From a virus, in the IMG/VR virus record IMGVR_UViG_3300025305_001987, positions 1 to 41,350 of that record: 41,350 nucleotides of DNA. The stretch is one strand, 5' to 3'. The notes beneath the pieces are model-generated. The model was not told the origin of the DNA, ran no database searches, and worked only from the letters and a program-made list of their open reading frames with translations. Made by a program: the position numbers and the translations under genes. Positions 18,655 to 27,837 of the stretch are shown one piece after another (positions within the stretch are counted from its first letter, which is position 1; the number at the start of each line of letters is the position of its first letter).

Positions 18655-21600
18655 ATGACTAGTATTTTAGAATTAACAGATTGGCTAGATAAACAACGCA
18701 GAGCCTATCATAAACATGATGGATTTCCAGAGCATCCTGTCAGGGTACTTCATCATCAAGAATATTTTGCTGGTGACCACGAAACTCCAGAAAGTAAACC
18801 TCAACCAGCAAAAGATATTTCCTTGTCGAATCTTTCAACATGGAAGGAAAAACCCACTAATTCTTCAGTGGCTTTTGGTGGTGTAATTTTTAATGCTAAT
18901 GGAGAGATTTTATTAAGGAAACCTACTGGTAATTTTGGTGGGTATTCTTGGACATATGCCAAAGGAAGACCAAATGAAAAAGAAACTCCAGAACAGACTG
19001 CCTTACGGGAAGTAGTGGAAGAAACAGGTATTCAAGGTAAAATACTTAGGGAGATTCCCGGTTATTTCACTGGAACTACTACAGATAATAAGTTTTTTAT
19101 TATGGCTGTTGAGAATGATACTGGAGAATATCATTGGGAAACTGAAGAAGTTGGTTGGTTTAGTCCTGATGAAGCACGAGAAAGAATTGGCGAAACTATT
19201 GATGATTTGGGAAGGCAACGTGATTTGGACATTCTTGATTCTCTAGTTTCTACTGAACTAACCTCCCCTAATTGGGATAGCGTATTAGAACGGTCTGGGC
19301 CACAATTAGGCTCTAACCCCGGTGGCATTTTTAGTGACAAGAATACTGGTAAGAGATTTTATTTAAAGTATGGGAATGATGAACAAAATTCTGTAGAGCA
19401 TTTAGCGAATACTCTTTATAGGGAGTTAGGTGTAACTGTCCCTAATATGGAGATTATTGATTTTCAGGGGGATAGGGCATTAAAATCTGAGTGGCTAGAG
19501 GGGGCGAAGGCCGATTCTTCTGGAAAGTCCCACATGGAATCTGATGAGGTACGAGATAATTTTGCTATAGATGCGTGGCTGGCAAATTGGGATGTAGCTG
19601 GGATGGGCCACGATAATATAGTTGAGCATGATGGGAAGATGTATCGAATCGATACAGGTGGCGCACTATATAAGAGAGCAAGAGGGGGAGATAAACAGTC
19701 CTTCTATAACTCTGAAGTTAGTGAAATAGATACTCTACGAGACTCTCAGATGAATCCTTCATCAGCTAGAGTTTTCTCTAGGGTGACTGATGAGGATATT
19801 CGGTACGGGGTTGGTCTTTTAGCTGAAATAGATAACGATAGAATTAATGAACTTGTACAGCAATCTCATCTCCCTGATGAGGAAAAAGATAGGGTTGCTA
19901 ATGCCTTGATAGCCCGAAAGCAAAATTTATTGGCTAGGTTCGGGGTAATACCTATCGATAAGAGTTGGCTAGGTAAGCAAAGAAGGGCATATCATAAACA
20001 TGATGGGTTCCCTGAACATCCTGTTCGGGTAAAACACCACCAAGAATACTTTGCTAGTCATGTGGGAGAGACAAACCAACCTTCTTCTGATGTACCTAAA
20101 CAAGACTTTAGTACTATTTATTCCGATTTAGAAACATTGATTTTAAATACTAGGATGGAAGACCCTTTTAGTATTGAAGAACCTCTTTTTTCACATTATG
20201 CAGAAGATATTCAACGGTACTTGAATAGTTATCCAAGAATGTCTAGAGAGGGACTTCAACTTTTTAAAGAACGTATAAGGATAATATTAGATGAATCTCT
20301 TTCTGATGATGACTTTGTTAGGTTATTACAGAGATTATCAAATAGTCATACTCCAAACCTTGACTTACTTGAAGAGGAATTGAATAGGTATCGTAGTCTT
20401 ATAGTTCCTATGAGTGAGGAGGAAGTAACTGAGTATCTAAATAGTCTTGAATATGATGAAAAAAGAGATGATGGTAAATTAACTGAACGTGATAAAATTC
20501 TTAGAAAATTTGAGTCCTTAAAATATGCAGTAAATTCTATCGCTACACAGGAACAATTTTTCGCTGAAGTTGTTATTGCAACTCGACCTGTTTCATTATT
20601 ACAAGATAACATTGATACATTGATTAATTCTGATAAATGGTTTGTAAAAGATACGGTTCCCTCACTCCTAAGAGTAGACCCTACCGCAGATTTCTTGATG
20701 GATATAGCTAATAATAAAGATGTATCTTTTGAAATACGAACTGAGGCAATTTTATCTCTAGATGCTAAACGTTTTGATGAGTTTATGACAGAAGGTCTTG
20801 GTGACCAATGGATGACTTCTGGAGATGAAAAATCTATTGATGCTATGGGAGAGGGATTTTATGAGTTCTTCTTAACAAGCAGATTTCAAAGTAAGCTGAA
20901 TACAATACGAGTATTACATGAGGCTTTTGGTGGTAGAGAGGTAGTTAATTATTTCATAGATAATTTAGAATTTCCTGAAGATGTAAATTTTAATTTAGAG
21001 GATACCTTTAGTGTACAGAAGGTAAATCCCGGTTTTGCTGCTAGACAGGCTTTTACCTCTTTATATAAACAGACTAAATTTAAATATATTCATGAATCTT
21101 CAATGGAAGATTGGGAAACTTCTAGTTCCTCTGATTGGGGTGGTTTATTAAAAGAATCTGTTGGACGATTAATGGATGGATATACTGTTTATCATCAAGG
21201 TGGGATTCACAAAATACCACTTGTCCAAAATATTAAATTTTCTACCGATAGACGAACTATAATTGAAGATTACAAACCTGATGTGGTTGCACGAAAAGGT
21301 CATACGTTTACTTCAGACCTTTATCCAAATTATACAACTTCTCAAGACTTTTTAGATGAGTATGTTTTAACTCATAAAAAGGCTATTAGAAAAGTTTTGG
21401 ATGCTGTATACAAAGACCAAGACTATATTCCAATTTATCGTGGAACTTCAGGTGGTGCTGAAATTATTGAAATTGAAGGGGAGAGTACTGGCTATGTTCC
21501 ACCATCTCAATATAGGCATCCCGACATAGGTGATGATTGGATTGACGTAGGAATTAATGCAAATCCTTTGAGTAGTTATACTATAAATACTCAAACAGCC

Positions 21601-24600
21601 GCACAATTTGCAGATGACAATAGTGGTTGGCTAATTTCTTCTTTAGTTCACAAAGATGATGTTTGGTCAAATTTTTGGGCGCATTCCTATAATGGAAACG
21701 AAAGAGAATTTTTAATTGTAAATAAAGAACGTGAAACTGTAGGTATACCTGCCAATAAGTGGAAACGTCTTACTTTAGAGAATCGTAGAAGTCCTATATC
21801 AAAAAATTATTCTAGTTTTGGGTTTTTAGGTGAGGAAGATAGTATAGATTTTATTAGTCCTACACAACAGAAGAAAGTAGATAAACTTTTTGCAGATTTA
21901 AAATCTCCTAATATACCCGGTTCAGATACTCCGTGGATTGTTGAGGGTCATCTGACGAATCTTCATAAAGTTTATATTCAATTAAATGACTTTATATCAG
22001 AAGAGAATATGCCTTGGAAAACGGTTTTTGATATTTGGAATGAGGGTTTAGAAGACGCTGGGTGGAAAAAGAATCCAGATATGGAAAATAATGAACATAT
22101 TAAAAGGCGAGTTGCTGTTCTTACACAAAAACTTAAGAGAAGTGCTGGTATATATCAGGTCAAAAAAGATAACGTACAGAAATCAGAGTGGCTAGGTAAA
22201 CAACGCAGAGCATATCATAAACATGATGGATTTCCTGAACATCCGGTTAGGGTAAAACATCATCAAGAGTATTTTGCGAGTCATGTGGGAGAGCCAAACC
22301 AAGTTTCTGATGATGTACCTAAACAAGACATATCAGATATTCATTCTGATATAACTACTTTATTGATTGATTTTTTCCACGAAAAGGAAAAATTGGGGGC
22401 AATACCTTACGGAGACTCAAAATATATAGAGAATTGGATAGAGGGAGACTTCAGGTCGTTAACAGAGAACGACTATATTAGTGAAAAGTATCTTGGTACT
22501 GTAGCAGATAAGTTAGATGAACTATTTTCTGATGAAGATTTTGTTCAATTATTACAAGGTTTAGAGAACTCACATTCTCCAGAGCGTGAGTCTCTTGAAG
22601 TAGAACGAGATAAACTTAGAGAGATTTTAGATAAACATAGTCGAGACTTTCAAGACCCTGAAATTCGTCAACGTCATGATGATATTGTAAATAGGATTAG
22701 AGATATATCGGAACAAGAACATTTTATTAAGGATGTTGTCCTTGGCACTCGCCCTATACCATTATTGATGGATAATATTGATACTCTGGTCAATTCTGAT
22801 AAATGGTATATGCAAGAAATAGCTTCTGACCTTATGAATGTTGACCCAACCGCAGACTTTTTAATGGACATATTTAATAATGAATCTATAAATTTTGATA
22901 TACGTACTGAAGCACTTCTGGCTTTAGATGCTAAACGTTTTGATGAGGTTATGAGTGAACGTTATGGTAGAGATTGGAAAGATATAGACGATTGGTCTGA
23001 AGATATGCAGTTTATTGATTATCTTAGGATGTTTAATCAAAAGCATAATGAATTGAAACGGTTACACAATGCTTTTGGTAGGGATGCGGTTAATCATTTC
23101 ATAGAGCATTTAGAGTTCCCAGATGATGTGCAGTTTGATTTAGAAGACACTTTTAATGTTATGAAGAAAGACCCCGGTAAGAAAGCTAGAGATTTATTCA
23201 TTGAGTTGTATAGGAATACTAAGTTTGGGCATCTTCATGAAACTTCAATGGAACAATGGGAAGCATCCAGTTCTTCTGATTGGGGTGGATTATTAAAGGA
23301 ATCTATTGGAAGACAATTGGATGGAGATATTGTTCATCATAGTGGCCTTAATATATCTCGACTTCAAGAGATGTATTTTCCATCTAGACCACAACGACTA
23401 ATTGATTTTGTTGGTTGGGTTAGTCCTGATAGTGGCCCTAATATATATGGAGATATTGTTCATCATGATGATGCAGACTCTAGCAAATATATAACTTCTC
23501 AAGAACTTCTAGATAAATATGTTCTTACTCATAAAAAAGCTATTCGTAAAATTTTAGACTCTGTATATAAAGACCAAGACTATATTCCTGTTTATCGTGG
23601 TACTGGTATAGGGGGAGAGGTTGAGGAAACAACGGAACTAAAAGATTTCAAACTGGATGAGTGGAATCCTATAGCGGTTACGGCAAATCCCCTAAGTAGT
23701 TATTCTTTAGATGCTAGTGTTGCTCATAAATTTGCTAGAAGAGAGAGTGGTTGGATTATTTCTTCTCTGGTTCATAAAGATGATGTCTGGTCAAATTTTT
23801 GGGCGCATTCCTATGCTGGAAATGAAAGAGAATTCCTTCTTATCAATAAAGAACGTGAGTCTATGGGTATACTGGCTGGCACTTGGACGGAAGTTGGAAA
23901 GCGTATAAGTCCATTAACATCTGATTATAATAATTATGGGTTTCAAGAAATAGGACATAATCAATATTTCCTTGATGATGAGCAAAAAAATACTGTATTG
24001 GATGCATCTTTAAATATAAAATCTACCTATAATCTTGATACACCACAGGTTAAATTATCAGTTAATGAACATATTGATAATTTGAGTGAGATGTCCTCTT
24101 ATTTGGAAGAGTGGATGAATGATAATGGTATGCCAGCTTCTATGGCTTTAGAGATTTGGAATGATGCTATAAAAGATGCTGGATGGAAAAAGAATTCTGA
24201 GTTACAAAATGACCCAGAATTTCTTTCTTTGCCTAACTATATGAAAGATTTAACAGAAGCCCTTGAAAAGAAAGCTGCTAAAGAGATAAGTTCTTCAAAA
24301 GAATCACAAACAATACCTGAAGCTAATGCTTCTCAGAAGATAGAGGGTAAAGATTATTCGATAAAGGACGCAATTGATGATTTTCTTATAGCTGATATTC
24401 CCGGTGCTAAAGAGAATTCTCTTAACCCTAATTGGTATGCAGAAAATTTTGTTGATGAATATGACTTTGCTAAAAAATGGACTGATAAACTTATAGAAGA
24501 CGGAGAAATGTTCCTATATACTTCAGAAGAACAACAAAAAACAGGTTTGGTAGATGAAGATGGTAACCCAATTATGGGAACTATAGAAGACCAACTTAAT

Positions 24601-27600
24601 GAACATGTTGATGCAACTGTAGAAAGCTATGGAAAACCTATTTGGGCTTGGGTTCAACAGAATCTTACTAATGAAGAGTGGGCGAAGGCAGATAAAATAC
24701 TAGAGGGTTTAGAAAAATCTCAATTGATTTCTAAACAAGCTAGTACTGCTTCCACCGCTCGTACTATGCTAGTGCCATATAGAACTATGGTTCATAGACC
24801 TGCTAAGACTCCATATTTTGCGACTCGATGGAAAAGAGTAACTGTTCCTCAACGTACTGGAACAGCATATAATGTTATTCCTGTTGGGGAATATAAAGGT
24901 AATATTCAAGATATTTATTCGTCATGGAAAGGTTATGTTGGTGATAGGGAGGAAGGTAGGCACGATTTATATCTCCCTATAATTGCGTTGCAAGAAATCA
25001 TCTATAAGGGGTTTGATGGACTTTTAGCTACATTTAATAATCGAATTGTTGGGGTTGTTAGTTTATCCATTAATCAGGTCAAAGAAGCCCGTTTATCTAT
25101 TTTATCAGCTTCACCATTCGATATTATTCAGGGAACCGAAAACAGAATCGAAGATATGCTCCGTCGTGGAGTAGAGATTTATGTTAAGAATAAGGGTTGG
25201 GACTATATAGGGATTGATGGAGATGCTGGAGATGATGGAGAAGATATTGACCTTGAGAAAGCCCGTGGGCAATTGATTCCTGTGAAAGTTCCGATAACTC
25301 TTCCAAGCGGTAAGAAAACTGAAGCAATACGTTGGAAGAAAGGTAAATCAGACCCGAAAGCGTTTGCAGACTTTGATGATGTATTTGAAGCCTTGGGAGA
25401 TAATCCCAAGATGAAGACTTACTTGGAGTCAGTGGTCAATAAAATACCAGCTACATGGAACCGTAATACTCTTGAACTTGATATGTCTTCTGACTCTAAT
25501 GTTATTGCAAGAGCTATAAATTCTTTTGGGAAATGGAGTTATATTCGGTCTACCGAAAAAGATGGTGAGATAGAAAAGGCCAAACATAGTAAAGTTGAGA
25601 AGTTTTCTAAGGCCATTACTCAAATACGGAAAGGTATTGCACGAGGATTAAAGAAAGGTGATGAAGAAGCTATTATTCTGCACTTGATTGATGTTGCTGG
25701 ATTGCGAATTGGAGATGAACCAGATAGTGGTGAGGCAGATGACCATACTCAACCTAAAGATGAGGATGGTAAGTTTAAACGAGTTCCTACATATGCAGCA
25801 AGGCAACTACTAGGGAAACATGTCTCTGTTGATGGGGATAAAGTTAGGTTGCAATATCCAGCTAAAGATAATGTACCCCTTGATAAGACAATTGATAATG
25901 CTGTATTAGCTAAATTCTTTTCTAATAAGAAAAAGAAAGCGGGGGATGACGATAAATTATTTGAATCCAGTGCTTCAAAAGTTCGTGGTTATTTCAAAAA
26001 ATTAAGTGGGGGAAATGATTTCCACGTTCATTTCTTTAGACACTATCATGCTACTAGATTAATTATTGATAGGTTAAAAGATTATCCGATGCCTACTGTT
26101 GATAGTGAGGAGATTTCTAAAGCAATTCGTCGTGCAGAAATTAAACAATTTAAATCGGGTGGTAGGAAGAAATTATCTCAATCTGGTAGAAAGGTAATTG
26201 TTGCAGATTATGTAGCGAAACAATTTCGAAAGCACCAGTTGGAGGTAGCTAAAACTTCTGCTGAATTTTTGATTCATACTCCTGAAGTTTCTATCAAAGA
26301 TTATATTATGCCAGCCGTTTGGTCTGAGTGGGACAAAGAGCAAGGGAAAATTGTACGAGAGCATTTGAGTAATCCAGAGCCAGAGCCGAAGAAGGTTCGG
26401 ACGATTAAACGAACACCTGTTACGAAACAAGATGATTACAATCCCGATGAGTATCAACCGTGGGAAGACATAGACGATTTCTTTGAGCGCACTATGTATG
26501 ATGAAGGGAGTATTATTGACGATGATTCTGATATATTTCCCGAAGATAAAGAAGAACGAGAGGCACAAGAAAAAGAGGACTTAGAATCTGATGAGGGTTG
26601 GCAATATCCGATTGAATTATCTAAATCAACTGCATCCATAACAGAAGCCAAACGCCGTGGTCTTATACCGCAGTCTGGTGACTGGCTGAAACCTAAACGG
26701 TGGGTAAAACCTAAAGATGCTGATGCTCCAGTAGAAGAAAAGACTGAACTTATTAAACTTCCTGAAGACACTTGGAAGTATTTTAATAAAGTACCAAATA
26801 CTATTCTAGTAGATGTTTCTAAGTTAAGCCCTTCAAAAGATATAAATGACCAAATTAATCGTAAACCTATTGAGAATGCAAATAGGTTTATGGAATTAGC
26901 ATATCGTGGGGAAAATGATAAACGTAATCCTATTGATTTAAAGGACAATGGGGATGGTACATATACTATTCTAGATGGTAACTCTACCTATGCCAATGCT
27001 GTAGATAGCGAATGGAAGAAACTTCCCGGCGTAGTTGTGGAGAAACCTAGAAAGAAAGCAACTATAAGGTCATCGAAAAGGATGACAGTAATTGATGGAG
27101 ATGTTGAAGAAACTTTAAAAGATATCTTTCATGAAGACTTTAAACCTAGTGATTTTCAAGATATGTATTCTACTGGATTAGAGGAGTTTTCAACTGAAAT
27201 TATAGCTATACGTACTCATACTACTCCAAACCCTAGAAATACTCGTAAGGGAATTTCAATACATATTGCCATACATCTGAAGGAGCGTAAGGATGGGCCT
27301 CTCAAAGAAGTTGGAAAGATGTTTAGAACTTTTAGTAAGAATGATAAGGGAAGAATTATTGCTACCCATCAGTCATTTGTATTAAATCCTATTGCTCAAA
27401 ATCAAGGCGTAGCTTCTGATTTGCTTGAAAATGTTGAGGAAGAGTACAAAAAGCATGGTGTTTGGGGTATTGGTTTAACTGCTAATGCGGATATTGGTGG
27501 GTATGCATGGGCTAGACAAGGCTATGATTTTACGAATGATAAGGATAGAGAGAATATAAGGAATCATTTTAAAAAATTTGTTACTACGATGCTCAAGAAT

Positions 27601-27837
27601 GGGAAGATTTGGAATAAAGACATAACACCATTTTTAGAAGCTATAGATTCTTTTGAGCATTCTTGGGAATTTGCTTCATGGAATCCTTTAAATGAACCAC
27701 ATGGAAAACATCTTGGTAAGACAATAATGTTGGGACGTTCATGGGGTGCTGGTAAAAGACTTCATATGGACTCTCAGGGTTATCAAAGAGGGAAAATATA
27801 CTTTGCCTTGAAGAGAAAACATAATGAACAAGGATAA
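18655..27837 (+). CDS. 3060-aa polyvalent protein: Nudix, kinase-like, two ART units, GNAT, topoisomerase IB, ParB-like, GNAT
   Basis: Order by residue: helix tag and type B module (1-39); Nudix hydrolase 70-180 with a full Nudix box at 104-126 (G.....E.......REVVEETGI); HipA/PI3K-like kinase fold about 200-425 (YLKYGND, NWDVAGMGHDN, RIDTGGAL); type B module 437-472; helical unit with ART (Arg929, SSY 973-975, ExE 1016-1018); type B module 1178-1213; a second such unit (Arg1648, SSY near 1681, ExE 1724-1726); GNAT-like about 2070-2185; topoisomerase IB about 2225-2560 with Arg2351 (LRIGDE), Lys2404, Arg2462 (FRHYH) and candidate nucleophile Tyr2550 (KDYIMP); type A module 2662-2688; ParB-like 2706-2796 (LDGNSTYANA); GNAT-like 2806-3060 (QNQGVASDLL). 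It overlaps the MuF gene by 14 bases. Nudix, ART and TopIB are strong calls; GNAT1, ParB and the kinase are moderate. Confidence 0.9.
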   Translation: MTSILELTDWLDKQRRAYHKHDGFPEHPVRVLHHQEYFAGDHETPESKPQPAKDISLSNLSTWKEKPTNSSVAFGGVIFNANGEILLRKPTGNFGGYSWTYAKGRPNEKETPEQTALREVVEETGIQGKILREIPGYFTGTTTDNKFFIMAVENDTGEYHWETEEVGWFSPDEARERIGETIDDLGRQRDLDILDSLVSTELTSPNWDSVLERSGPQLGSNPGGIFSDKNTGKRFYLKYGNDEQNSVEHLANTLYRELGVTVPNMEIIDFQGDRALKSEWLEGAKADSSGKSHMESDEVRDNFAIDAWLANWDVAGMGHDNIVEHDGKMYRIDTGGALYKRARGGDKQSFYNSEVSEIDTLRDSQMNPSSARVFSRVTDEDIRYGVGLLAEIDNDRINELVQQSHLPDEEKDRVANALIARKQNLLARFGVIPIDKSWLGKQRRAYHKHDGFPEHPVRVKHHQEYFASHVGETNQPSSDVPKQDFSTIYSDLETLILNTRMEDPFSIEEPLFSHYAEDIQRYLNSYPRMSREGLQLFKERIRIILDESLSDDDFVRLLQRLSNSHTPNLDLLEEELNRYRSLIVPMSEEEVTEYLNSLEYDEKRDDGKLTERDKILRKFESLKYAVNSIATQEQFFAEVVIATRPVSLLQDNIDTLINSDKWFVKDTVPSLLRVDPTADFLMDIANNKDVSFEIRTEAILSLDAKRFDEFMTEGLGDQWMTSGDEKSIDAMGEGFYEFFLTSRFQSKLNTIRVLHEAFGGREVVNYFIDNLEFPEDVNFNLEDTFSVQKVNPGFAARQAFTSLYKQTKFKYIHESSMEDWETSSSSDWGGLLKESVGRLMDGYTVYHQGGIHKIPLVQNIKFSTDRRTIIEDYKPDVVARKGHTFTSDLYPNYTTSQDFLDEYVLTHKKAIRKVLDAVYKDQDYIPIYRGTSGGAEIIEIEGESTGYVPPSQYRHPDIGDDWIDVGINANPLSSYTINTQTAAQFADDNSGWLISSLVHKDDVWSNFWAHSYNGNEREFLIVNKERETVGIPANKWKRLTLENRRSPISKNYSSFGFLGEEDSIDFISPTQQKKVDKLFADLKSPNIPGSDTPWIVEGHLTNLHKVYIQLNDFISEENMPWKTVFDIWNEGLEDAGWKKNPDMENNEHIKRRVAVLTQKLKRSAGIYQVKKDNVQKSEWLGKQRRAYHKHDGFPEHPVRVKHHQEYFASHVGEPNQVSDDVPKQDISDIHSDITTLLIDFFHEKEKLGAIPYGDSKYIENWIEGDFRSLTENDYISEKYLGTVADKLDELFSDEDFVQLLQGLENSHSPERESLEVERDKLREILDKHSRDFQDPEIRQRHDDIVNRIRDISEQEHFIKDVVLGTRPIPLLMDNIDTLVNSDKWYMQEIASDLMNVDPTADFLMDIFNNESINFDIRTEALLALDAKRFDEVMSERYGRDWKDIDDWSEDMQFIDYLRMFNQKHNELKRLHNAFGRDAVNHFIEHLEFPDDVQFDLEDTFNVMKKDPGKKARDLFIELYRNTKFGHLHETSMEQWEASSSSDWGGLLKESIGRQLDGDIVHHSGLNISRLQEMYFPSRPQRLIDFVGWVSPDSGPNIYGDIVHHDDADSSKYITSQELLDKYVLTHKKAIRKILDSVYKDQDYIPVYRGTGIGGEVEETTELKDFKLDEWNPIAVTANPLSSYSLDASVAHKFARRESGWIISSLVHKDDVWSNFWAHSYAGNEREFLLINKERESMGILAGTWTEVGKRISPLTSDYNNYGFQEIGHNQYFLDDEQKNTVLDASLNIKSTYNLDTPQVKLSVNEHIDNLSEMSSYLEEWMNDNGMPASMALEIWNDAIKDAGWKKNSELQNDPEFLSLPNYMKDLTEALEKKAAKEISSSKESQTIPEANASQKIEGKDYSIKDAIDDFLIADIPGAKENSLNPNWYAENFVDEYDFAKKWTDKLIEDGEMFLYTSEEQQKTGLVDEDGNPIMGTIEDQLNEHVDATVESYGKPIWAWVQQNLTNEEWAKADKILEGLEKSQLISKQASTASTARTMLVPYRTMVHRPAKTPYFATRWKRVTVPQRTGTAYNVIPVGEYKGNIQDIYSSWKGYVGDREEGRHDLYLPIIALQEIIYKGFDGLLATFNNRIVGVVSLSINQVKEARLSILSASPFDIIQGTENRIEDMLRRGVEIYVKNKGWDYIGIDGDAGDDGEDIDLEKARGQLIPVKVPITLPSGKKTEAIRWKKGKSDPKAFADFDDVFEALGDNPKMKTYLESVVNKIPATWNRNTLELDMSSDSNVIARAINSFGKWSYIRSTEKDGEIEKAKHSKVEKFSKAITQIRKGIARGLKKGDEEAIILHLIDVAGLRIGDEPDSGEADDHTQPKDEDGKFKRVPTYAARQLLGKHVSVDGDKVRLQYPAKDNVPLDKTIDNAVLAKFFSNKKKKAGDDDKLFESSASKVRGYFKKLSGGNDFHVHFFRHYHATRLIIDRLKDYPMPTVDSEEISKAIRRAEIKQFKSGGRKKLSQSGRKVIVADYVAKQFRKHQLEVAKTSAEFLIHTPEVSIKDYIMPAVWSEWDKEQGKIVREHLSNPEPEPKKVRTIKRTPVTKQDDYNPDEYQPWEDIDDFFERTMYDEGSIIDDDSDIFPEDKEEREAQEKEDLESDEGWQYPIELSKSTASITEAKRRGLIPQSGDWLKPKRWVKPKDADAPVEEKTELIKLPEDTWKYFNKVPNTILVDVSKLSPSKDINDQINRKPIENANRFMELAYRGENDKRNPIDLKDNGDGTYTILDGNSTYANAVDSEWKKLPGVVVEKPRKKATIRSSKRMTVIDGDVEETLKDIFHEDFKPSDFQDMYSTGLEEFSTEIIAIRTHTTPNPRNTRKGISIHIAIHLKERKDGPLKEVGKMFRTFSKNDKGRIIATHQSFVLNPIAQNQGVASDLLENVEEEYKKHGVWGIGLTANADIGGYAWARQGYDFTNDKDRENIRNHFKKFVTTMLKNGKIWNKDITPFLEAIDSFEHSWEFASWNPLNEPHGKHLGKTIMLGRSWGAGKRLHMDSQGYQRGKIYFALKRKHNEQG
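18679..18771 (+). repeat. Type B module, copy 1
   Basis: Encodes DWLDKQRRAYHKHDGFPEHP then VRVLHHQEYFA at the N terminus of the 3060-aa protein. The leading WLDKQ is the end of the shared helix tag fused to a His-rich motif. Confidence 0.9.
19963..20070 (+). repeat. Type B module, copy 2
   Basis: Encodes SWLGKQRRAYHKHDGFPEHP then VRVKHHQEYFASHVGE and opens the first ART unit. It is almost identical to copy 3 at the peptide level, with many synonymous differences. Confidence 0.9.
22186..22293 (+). repeat. Type B module, copy 3
   Basis: Encodes EWLGKQRRAYHKHDGFPEHP then VRVKHHQEYFASHVGEPNQ and opens the second ART unit. Confidence 0.9.
26638..26718 (+). repeat. Type A module, copy 9
   Basis: Encodes ITEAKRRGLIPQSGDW then LKPKRWVKPKD, between topoisomerase IB and the ParB-like domain. 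Its central DNA block is shared with the copies at 771 and 10717. Confidence 0.9.

Larger units (their letters stand above)
19963..24300 (+). repeat. Tandem duplication of a ~700-residue ART unit
   Basis: Two consecutive units, 19963-22185 and 22186-about 24300, share the same order: type B module, helical/HEAT-like region, SSSSDWGGLLKES, an ART domain with YIP.YRG, SSY and NEREF, and a tail with the motif DAGWKKN. Similarity is clear in protein but reduced in DNA, so the duplication is not recent. Confidence 0.85.

Noticed and set aside
771-26718. Type A DNA repeats as a CRISPR array or diversity-generating template
   Set aside because: They are in-frame protein modules thousands of bases apart, without spacers, reverse transcriptase or adenine-biased variation.
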